Positions 1-9,800 of a stretch of 64,000 nt of DNA are shown here, one piece after another. The notes below the pieces were generated by a model. It ran no database searches, was not told the DNA's origin, and was given only the letters and a program-made list of their open reading frames with translations. The stretch is from Dysidea avara (taxonomy: Eukaryota; Porifera; Demospongiae; Dictyoceratida; Dysideidae). Numbering within the stretch: the first letter of the stretch is position 1; the number at the start of each line of letters is the position of its first letter. The translations under genes and the position numbers were made by a program. The stretch is from NCBI RefSeq assembly GCF_963678975.1, contig NC_089280.1, forward strand, positions 18,140,780 through 18,204,779, read 5' to 3'.

Positions 1-228
1 TTATTGCAATTGTTCTTTTTGTAGTTATCAATTATCAGTGACCAGTTTGTGATAGCGTACTTTTGTTTGACTAATGACCAAATGTTCTGGTTTACATGCT
101 TACCCAACAATTATGTTACTCACTTAACCTGCATATGGGATATATATATTTTAGTTCATTTTGATTATTCATCCTATATTGGTACAGCCTGGCATATTGA
201 TTTTTTGCACATTCTCTTTTTAATTCAG

Positions 229-293
229 TTCCTGCTGGATTGTTTCGTCAGATATCGAAACAGATGTCTTTGGTGTTGCGACCGATGTTCCAG
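229..293 (+). other. Exon-like 65-bp unit, copy 1
   Basis: A pyrimidine-rich tract ending TTCAG precedes the unit and CAG|GTCAGT ends it. One frame is open and reads CWIVSSDIETDVFGVATDVP. The copy at 1008-1072 has the same length and keeps the frame. The product is not recognised. It could be a duplicated small exon of a gene whose other exons lie outside the window, or a chance pattern inside a duplicated repeat. Confidence 0.25.
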
Positions 294-1007
294 GTCAGTT
301 TGCATGTGTGTTTAATTTAAGGTTGACTTCAGTGCCTGCTTATTCTAGTACAGGTCTCGGTATTGAGTGTCATGATTTCAGGTTAGTTGACGTACAGAAG
401 AATTGTATTATTGCAATTGTTGTTTTTGCAGTTATCAATTATCACTGTATACTAGTGATGTGAATTTGCAGGTCAGTCTACTCAGATGTATCAGGCATAG
501 TGTTGATGGGTTCGAACAAGTATCCAGTGTAGACTGTAGTGGCATCAAGGGTGTTAATTTCCAGGTCAGTTTACATGTTGTGATGTTAGTGATGTTTTCC
601 TAGTACCCAGATATTAAGTGTATTGTATTTAATGCTCACCTGTTATGTTTTTAAATTATGGTATATCAGTGTAGACAGTGCAACAGTAAGCCTTCTGTGT
701 TGTAGTAACTATTTGTTTCATAATTATGCTGTTGTCCCGGAATGGCACAATTTTTGGGCAACCGGTGTGAAGTCCAGTGGTACAAACATTGTATTATGAC
801 CAAGTTGTGATAGCGTACTTTTGTTTGACTAATGTCCTAATGTTCTGGTTTGACTAATGTCCTAATGTTCTGGTTTAACATGCTTACCCAACAGTTATGT
901 TATTCATTCACTTAGCCTGGGATATAATTTTTGTTCATTTTGATTATCCATGCTATTATTGACACAGCCCGGCATATTGATTTTTTGTACATTCTCTTTT
1001 AATTCAG

Positions 1008-1072
1008 TGCCTGCTGGATTATGTCATCAGATATCGAAACAAGTGTTTTTGGTGTTGCGACCGATGTTCCAG
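1008..1072 (+). other. Exon-like 65-bp unit, copy 2
   Basis: Second copy of the unit at 229-293, with the same AG and GTCAGT borders. It differs at about 7 of 65 positions and stays open (CWIMSSDIETSVFGVATDVP). The flanking intron-like sequence is about equally similar, so selection on the reading frame is not shown. Confidence 0.25.
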
Positions 1073-1144
1073 GTCAGTTGCATGAGTGTTTAATTTAAGG
1101 TTAACTTCAGTGCCTGCTTATTCTTTTACAGGTCTCAATATCGT

Positions 1145-2440
1145 CATGCTGACATACAAGAAATCATCACTATTGTTGGAACTATTTTTAGTCAAGTCTT
1201 GATGTGATGTTAATTAACGTTGTTACACGTTGTTGTATGTTTACCATATGGCAAGAAATTATCATGGCCATCATGAAATTTGAATATTGTGTAAGTTGTG
1301 TGGACCAACCCCAACTCATACATGGTCACTGGCAAACCACGAACCACATTCGAGCCACAACACCACCAACCACATTCGAGCAATCCATTACAAAATTTTG
1401 TTGCACCATTTGTGTGTGCATAATACTTAATGAAAGCCACAACACAAGCTACATGGTACACACTACATAGAGGTGGTAACCCCTAACTGGCGATTTATAA
1501 ACGCTCGCATGGGGTGTGGTACTAAATGGAATTTAAAAGATTTCTGCTTAAAACGCCATCCCTAGGGAACTTACGGTTCAGCACGCTGTCACAACTTGTT
1601 TATCAGGCATTAGAGTTTGTGTCCACGTCGTGTCTTTAAAAGTTATTGTAGGGATTAGAGGTTGATTGAAGAAAATACGCGTATAGGCAAACCAGGATTG
1701 GATAATGTCAGTGCTAGATGGACTATACAAACACGGCTATGTTGACTGGTTGACTGGTATAACGTGACAGTAGTTGTAACATAAGGTAGAGAAATAAAGT
1801 GAAATACGCCTATTTTTTATTTTGCGATGGTTACTTTTTTATTTTAGCGAGGTCGCAAGAAAACTATGATGATGATAACGACTCCTAAAGATTTTTTATC
1901 ACGTAACGCAATACAAATCTATTGAGAGATGTTGCATAATTTAGGACTAATATTGCAAAACCGGCCCTACACGTAAATAACTCACAGTAGTGGCCGCGCG
2001 TCTTTTAATTGGGCGTGCGCTTTGTAGTTTCTTGGCCGCGCGACTCACTACCGTGAGTCTTGATAATGATGAAATGACACCATTATTCCAGAACAGTTGT
2101 AATAGCTCCTAGCTGCATGTCATTTAAGATCACAGCCAGTAACTACAAATATATTCTTTACAGGAAGGAGAAGGATGCAGCTACACATATGATCAATGTT
2201 TGAAATACCTTAATTTAGCGGTACACTAAATTTAGCAATTTTAGAGTTTGGTTTTTTACTAACTGATTACATCAATTCATAAATAATAAAATTTATATGG
2301 TAAATTCATCAATATACAAGATTGCTAAATTTAGTGTATTGCTTGGCTTAATAAGGTATATAGCTAGTGTGCTTTACAGTCTCATGGCTCAAACTATAAC
2401 GTCCAAACAGTAACAATGAAGAGAGGGCTTGAGAGGGTAA
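1145..2440. other. Intergenic stretch, no gene seen
   Basis: The only open frames are short (60-90 codons) and of biased composition. It holds a GC-richer patch at 1990-2060 with GGCCGCGCG twice (1992 and 2034), and the hairpin repeat end at 2042-2059. Nothing else is supported. Confidence 0.5.
2030..2070. repeat. Hairpin-ended dispersed repeat, copy 1
   Basis: TTCTTGGCCGCGCGACTCACTACCGTGAGTCTTGATAAT is anchored by a perfect 7-bp stem, GACTCAC (2042-2048), with loop TACC and GTGAGTC (2053-2059). The same arrangement, with a compensated stem change, ends the repeat at 54,396-54,437. Weaker relatives lie upstream of each FReD copy (about 24,350, 40,005 and 63,355). Confidence 0.6.
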
Positions 2441-2469
2441 GTATACACTCACCATGCAGTGTGTAGAGT

Positions 2470-2545
2470 ACGCATACATAGAATTTTCCAACTAGGGGGG
2501 TCTGGGATGATGCTCCCTCGGGAAATTTTTGGAATATAGCTATCA
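2470..2545. repeat. Dispersed repeat fragment with G-run motif
   Basis: AGGGGGGTCTGGGATGATGC and CTCCCTCGGGAAATTTTT match the motifs at about 51,635-51,680 and 51,855-51,905, both inside the hAT-like element at 51.5-52.8 kb. The nearby minus-strand frame of 62 codons is a by-product of this repeat, not a gene. Confidence 0.5.
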
Positions 2546-2639
2546 CAAGATTGAATCTGGAAGCTATTTTTAACCAAATACTCTATTGTACTGAAAGATT
2601 GTGGGGGTACAAGATGGATGGGTTCAGTTGTAAGCAATT

Positions 2640-3806
2640 TTAGAAAAACAGAACTATACTTATAAATGCTATTGGATTATATATAAGGCTATACATAATA
2701 GTGGATTGTCAAAGACATACATATTGGATCTTAAGGTCATTGTAGAGATTTACAAAAATAACTTCAACTTTGTAGTATATATAGCCACAGACTGTTCTGT
2801 TACTATTTCAATCTGACTTTTACAACTACATGGCCCCATCACCATATAATTTTTTTACAACCAGAGTCCAAAATCACTTACATATACAACTAGATTTTGA
2901 CCACAACTAACCCCCTTATAACATGACAGTGTAAATGCTGTGGTATCATTTGAGCCTCTAAAGTTGAGCTTCAAGGGGTTTGGGAGTGCAAACCCTGTAT
3001 GACATTAAATTTTATTAGCTTCAATTGATGCTAGAATCAGATAAATGCAACATGGAACTTTGGTACTGATAAAACAAAAACAAACAGTTCTCAAATACTA
3101 CAGCCTTGTTAACTGTATACATGCTAAGAAATTAATTAAGCATGTCGACCCAAGCATCAATGTAGCAACAACTGAAAATAACCACTATAATATTAAACTA
3201 TTTGACAGAAGTTGTTCCAGAAAGTGATTAGTATATGGCAGGATGTTTGGAGCAATGGTAAGATAGCAGTGCACAAGTCAAGAAAACACACTGGCAACTT
3301 CTTGAAAAGCATTATGATGGATGTTCTATTAGAGTAGTTGACTATTCGATTAGAGTATTTCGATTTTTAGCAGCTTTTAGGTTAAGTCTCACACCAAAAG
3401 TATAATTTGAACCCCTCTTAGTAATTCTAAGTAAAGATTAGCCATTCTCCCTTCTCTTTCCATCTTTTCATTGCCCATGCATACATATAAGATGCAATTG
3501 CATCTGTACTGCAACTTCTAGAAGCTTCCTAGCTTGCACATGGTAAAATTTTGGAGGGAGGGTGCTTACCCCAAGCACCCCCCCCCCCCCTAAATCCGCC
3601 CTTGTGCTCCCTCCATTAACTATGTTTAAAGGAATTTAAACTTCATTTAAATGAGTTTGCTGTATATTTCAATTTAAAGCCAGCTAGCATTATATTTATT
3701 GCATATATACATATACAATTAATTAAACATAGCTACAGAGTAAAATCAGCTCTTCCAAACCCCTAAATTCTTTTGCTGGCTATATATGAACCCTGACTTA
3801 TTTCCT
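2640..3806. other. Stretch downstream of the Ig gene
   Basis: The last exon or exons of the Ig gene (a transmembrane or tail exon) should lie here or further left, but none could be recognised. The stretch holds a CTCTAATAGAG-type repeat pair at 3326-3357 with 21-bp spacing, a C13 run at 3578-3590 and a remnant of the GGATCCGCCCCTG MITE end at 3591-3606. Confidence 0.4.
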
Positions 3807-6800
3807 TCACAACATTATATGCATACCTTCAACAGTTAACGTGATGTCATCACTCCTTATACTATTACCCCATTCATTAGTCACATTACAATAATACTGT
3901 CCTTCATCAGATAGAAGTGTACTGCGAATTATTAATGTTGTGCTGTTAATACCACGCACTCTATCTGAAAATTGGCCCCCTCTCTTCTCCCATTTATAAT
4001 CAAAGTTTCTCATATTTATGCCACTTGCTGTAATAGTAAACCAAACAGTTTCTCCTTCACCAATTACTTGATCAGGTGATGTTGCATTGATGAATAATTT
4101 ATCTGCATATATGCAGGAGATTAAGGAGGGATGCATGACAATACATGTATGCTTGTATATCCACACAAATTGACAAACTTTTGCTTAAGGGAACATTAAT
4201 GCTACTATAAAGGTAATTCTCACCATTCACTGTTACAACAGCTCTATTAGATTTGACACTAATTCCTTCTTTGCTGGCTTTACAGTAATACATTCCCTCA
4301 TCACGTGGAGTAGCACTAGGAATAGTGAGTGTCTGACTGTTCTTCCCTGTTGATCTGGAGGGAATACCATTGCTGTCACGATGCCATGAGTATGTCACAT
4401 CATCACCAATAGATGATTTACAGTTCAACATAATTTTTTCTAATGCCACAACTGTAGTAGGATTACTTGGTTGGTCAGTAATTTCTGTTACAATAACATA
4501 ATATTCTAGTCAATATAAACCAAACTTACTCAAAATGGTAACAATTGCTTTCTTTGATCTTGTCCTACCAGCTTCATTGGTTACCACACACCTGTACTGT
4601 TGTGACTCTTGTAAATTCCTCACAACAAGACTCCTGTTAGTGCTATTGTTAACAATTGTCCAGCGTCTTTCCTTAACATTCAAAGACTCCCATTGATATG
4701 TGATTGATCCTCCTCCAGTTCCATCACAATTCAGAGTAACACTCATACTAACAGCTGTTAACTGACTGGTAGGGTGAGTTGTGATAATGGGACGGCCTGT
4801 GGATATATTTGTATAATCATGTCTTACCTGCTAGGACAATACTCACCATACACATTCACACTAGAACTATTAGACACAACTGATCCAGCCTCATTGCTCA
4901 CTCTACACCTGTACTTGTACTCTCCAATAGTCAGTGTTGTAGTGTATGATGTTAAGTAATCATTACTAACAGTAGTCAATCTCCTACCAGAATGTCTCTC
5001 CCAGGAATATGTTAGTGTTCCTAGACCACTAGCTTTACACATGAGAGTAATGCTTCTTCCCATTGGTACATCATTATCTGTAGGGTGGTCTGTGATCTCT
5101 GGAGGACCTATACAGAAACACAAAATATCACATCCCCTAACAACAGCTACTATTAAGCTATGTGTCATCATATCGTGAATTAACAGTTAGGACAATACTC
5201 ACCATACACATTCACAGTAGCACTATTAGACACAACTGATCCAGCCTCATTGCTCACTCTACACCTGTACACGTACTCTCCAATAGCTAGTATAGTATCA
5301 GTAGTGTATGATGTTGTGCTATCATTACTAACAGTAGTCCATCTCTTATGAGAACTTTTTCTCTCCCAGGAATATACTAGTGTTCCCAGACCACTAGCTT
5401 TACACATGAGAGTAATGCTTCTTCCCATTGGCACATCACCATCTCTTGGGTGGTCTGTGATCTCTGGAGGACCTATACACAATACAAAATCTCACATTAC
5501 ATAACAACAGCTACTATTAGCTACCAAAAATGGGATTCATTAGCACTCAGAGAATATTTAAATAGTACTTCAATAAACTTCATGGCTGTGTACTTTATAT
5601 TGTAAGAGTCCCTGGATTCTTCGGTGAAAATGATGAAAAATCACTGTTTCACATGTAGCTACAAGTTGAGCTGGATTCTGAAAAACAGCCAAAATTTTTA
5701 AGTGGATTTTTTCTCAAGAGAGTATATTATAACTTTTCAGCCAACCAGATGATTAATGGTGACAGCAAAGGTGGCAACAACAGATACGTACAGTTTGGCT
5801 TCATTACAAGCTTGAGAAAGGACAGCAATGCACACTGTACTTTTATGGCTTTCCCAAATATGTATGGTGAAAATTTTGATTGGCCATAAATATAATGTCA
5901 GACATTTGAACCAAGATTTTGTACAATTTTTAGTGGGTCAAACAGTACTATACAAATGAGCCTAATTTCAACATTAATCGTGTGTAATTGCATCTATGAG
6001 TTATTAAATATTTTTGAGGATCCAGCTCAACGCGTACATACCATAACAAGGGCTCTTTAAAAACAAAGTACATTTTCTTGAAGCTTATGTGAAGTACCAT
6101 CTAAAGTACTACTGATTCCTGGTGATTACAGTGTTTGCTAATTTTGTATTATGACTATTGAGACTCATGTGAAGTTCCAAATAGAAATATGTTATTAAAG
6201 TAAGTGGCACACATGCATTTCCTACCTTCACTGACTAATTATAATTAGCTATATAGTTTTGGTACATACCATAGACAGTCAGTGTAGCAGTATTAGACAT
6301 CACTGACAGTGATTCATGCCTCACAATGCACACATATCTACCAGCATCATTTCTCTTTAGTCTTGTAATTGTTAGTATACTAGTGTTACCAGTTGATGTT
6401 GATTGTCGTGTAACACCACCGCCATTATGAGTCCATGAGAATGTCACATCAGATGATACTGATGATGTACATGTTAAATTGACCATTGAACCAACTGGGA
6501 CTAGTCTGTCTTGGGGATGAGTAGTGATTTCTACATCAATGTATGTATAATATACTAATCACAAATACTGACATATGTATATACTCACTCAAAACAACAA
6601 CAGTAGCAGTGTTTGAATTTACCCTACCAGCTTCATTAGACACTATACACCTATACTGCTGTGACTCTTGTAAATTTGTCACAACAAATCTGCTGTTATT
6701 TGTGATGCTGATCTCCTTCCACTCTTCTTTTTTAACACTTGAGGTCTCCCAGTGATATGTAATTGGTCCTTGACCATCTCCAGTACAGTTTAGAGTAACA

Positions 6801-9800
6801 CTCATATTAACAGTTGTATACTGACTGGTGGGGTGAGTTGTGATAGTGGGAGGACCTATGAGCGCCAATGTGTTATCATATCTTAACTGATAGGACAATA
6901 CTCACCATACACATTCACAGTAGCACTATTAGACACAACTGATCCAGCCTCATTGCTCACTCTACACCTGTACTTGTACTCTCCAATAGTCAGTGTTGTA
7001 TCAGTAGTGTATGATGTTGTGTTATCATTACTAACAGTAGTCCATCTCCTATGAGAACGTCTCTCCCAGGAAAATGTTAGTGTTCCTAGAGCACTAGCTT
7101 TACACATGAGAGTAATGCTTCTTCCAATTGGCACATCACCACCTGTTGGGTGGTCTGTGATCTCTGGAGGACCTATACACGATACAAAATGTCACATCAC
7201 ATAACAACAGCTACTATAGCTATTAGAGGAGGTAGGACATGCATTGCGCGCTGCTTAATAACTGCATAATTATTGCTATCGTGCGAGTCTTAGCAATTGC
7301 AGCACAAAACAAGCTAACAATGGGATTCAATGACACTCAGAGAATATTTAAATAGTGCTTCGAATAAACTTCATGGCTGTGTACTTTGTTTTGTAAGAGT
7401 CCTTGGATTCTTCAGTGAAATGATGAAAAATCACTGTTTTGCATGCCTATAGTGTGTACAAGTTAAGCTGATTCCTGAAAAACAGCTAAAAATTAAAAGT
7501 GGATTTTTATCAAGAGAGTAAACATTTCAGTCAACCAGATGATTAATGGTGACAGCAAAGGTGTCAACAACAGACACTTACAGTTTGTCACCATTACAAA
7601 TTTGGGAAAGGGCTGTAATGGATAGCACAGTTTTATGGCTTCCCATAGAAAATGTATGGTGAAAATTTTGATTGGCTGTAAATAATTTGAACCAAGATTT
7701 TGTAATGTTTCTAGTGGGTCAAGCAGTACTACAAATGAACTAAAGTTCAGGATCGGGTGTAATTTCATCCATGAGTTATTAAATGTTTTTGAGGATCCAG
7801 CTCAACACGTACATACCATAACAAGGGCTCTTTCTAAACAAAAGCTTATTTGAAGTACCATCTAAAGTACTACTGTTCTCTGGTGAATTACAGTGCTTGC
7901 TAATTATGACTACTAAGACTCATGTGAAATTCCAAACAGAAATTGCTATTAAAGTAAGTGGCACACATGCATTTCCTGCCTTCACTGACTAATTAGCTAT
8001 ATAGTTTTGGTACATACCATAGACTGTCAGTGTAGCAGTATTAGACATCACTGACAGTGATTCATGCCTCACAATGCACACATATCTACCGACATCATTT
8101 CTCTTCACTCTTGTAATCGTTAGTATACTAGTGTTGCCAGTTGGTGTTGGCTGTCCTGTAACTCCTCTGCCATTATGAGTCCATGAGAATGTCACATCAG
8201 ATGATACTGATGATGTACATGTTAAATTGACCATTGAACCAACTGCCACTAATTGTTTTTGGGGATGAGTAGTAATTTCTGCATCAATGTATGTATAATA
8301 TACTAATCACAAATACTGACATATGTATATACTTACTCAAAACAAAAATGGTAGCAGTGCTTGAATTTGTCTTGCCAGCTTCATTGGACACTATACACCT
8401 ATATTGTTGTGACTCTTGTAAATTTGTCACAACAAATCTGCTGTTATTTGTGACACTGATCTCCTTCCACTCTTCTTTTTTAACACTTGAGGTTTCCCAT
8501 TGATATGTAATTGATCCTTGACCATCTCCAGTACAGTTTAGAGTAACACTCGTATTAACAGTTGTATACTGACTGGTGGGGTGAGCTGTGATAGTGGGAG
8601 GACCTATGAACGCCAATGTGTTATCATGTCTTAACTGATAGGACAATACTCACCATACACATTCACAGTAGCACTATTAGACGCAACTGATCCAGCCTCA
8701 TTGCTCACTCTACACCTGTACTTGTACTCTCCAATAGTTGATGTTGTATCAGTAGTGTATGATGTTGTGTTATCATTACTAACAGTAGTCCATCTCCTAT
8801 GAGAACTTTTTCTCTCCCAGGAATATGCTAGTGCTCCTAGAGCACTAGCTTTACACATGAGAGTAATGCTTCCTCCCTTTGGCACATCACCACCTGTTGG
8901 GTGGTCTGTGATCTCTGGAGGACCTATACACGATACAAAATGTCACATCACATAACAACAGCTACTATTAGCTAATAGAAGAGGTAGGACATGTGTTGCA
9001 TGTTGCTTGCTAATTGTATAATTATTGCTCTTAACAATTACAGCACAAAACAAGCCAACAATGGGATTCACTGGGGCTCAGAGAATATTTAAATAATGCT
9101 TTGTATAAACTTCATGGCTGTGTACTTTGTTTTGTAAAAGTCCCTGGATTCTTTGGCAAATGATGAAAAATCACTGTTTCACGTGCCTAACAATGGCTCT
9201 TTCAAAACAAAGTACATTTTCTTGAAGTTTATGTGAAGCACCATCTAAAGATGTACTGTTCCCTAGTGAATTACAATGTTTGCTGGTTTTGTATTACGAC
9301 TCATGTGAAATTCCAAAATTATTAAAGTAAGTAGCACACACACATTTCCTACCTTCTCTGACTAATTATAATTAGCTATATAGTTTTGGTACATACCATA
9401 TACAGTCAGTGAAGCAGTATTAGACATCACTGACAGTGATTCATGCCTTACAATGCACACATATCTGCCAGCATTATTTCTCTTCACTCTTGTAATTGTT
9501 AGTATACTAGTGTTACCAACTGATGTTGGTTGTCCTGCAACAACACTGTAATTATGAGTCCATGAGAATGTCACATCAGATGATACTGATGATGTACATG
9601 TTAAATTGACCATTGAACCAACTGGGACTAGTCTGTCTTGGGGATGAGTAGTGATTTCTACATCAATGTATAATAGTAATCGCACGTACTGAGACACGTG
9701 TACATATACACTAGCTTACTCAAAACAAAAATGGTAGCAGTGCTTGAATTTGTCTTGCCAGCTTCATTGGACACTATACACCTATATTGTTGTGACTCTT

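Larger units (their letters stand above)
1..1140. repeat. Diverged tandem duplication (about 1-400 and 790-1140)
   Basis: Bases from about 40 to 350 recur at about 800-1130 with roughly 10% divergence and small indels; the shared blocks include GTGATAGCGTACTTTTG, CATATTGATTTTTTG and GTTGCGACCGATGTTCCAG. The first 30 bases recur again at about 405-440 (TTATTGCAATTGTT, TTATCAATTATCA). Within the right copy a 25-bp piece (TTTGACTAATGTCCTAATG...) is itself doubled at 826-871. The block may be part of a gene running off the left edge, since splice-like CAG|GTCAGT junctions recur at 293, 475, 565 and 1072, but no homology is recognised. Confidence 0.75.
5473..9396 (-). repeat. Homologous introns between Ig modules
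   Basis: The introns after C1 (8924-9396), C2 (7173-8017) and C3 (5473-6269) share long blocks such as GAATATTTAAATA, TTCATGGCTGTGTACTTTG and ATGATGAAAAATCACTG. The amplified unit was therefore the whole genomic A-B-C module, not single exons. The shorter C1 intron lacks a middle block found in the other two. Confidence 0.85.

Noticed and set aside
2449..2637. Last exon of the Ig gene on the minus strand
   Set aside because: The frame is built from a dispersed G-run repeat, has no transmembrane segment and shows no acceptor in the right phase.
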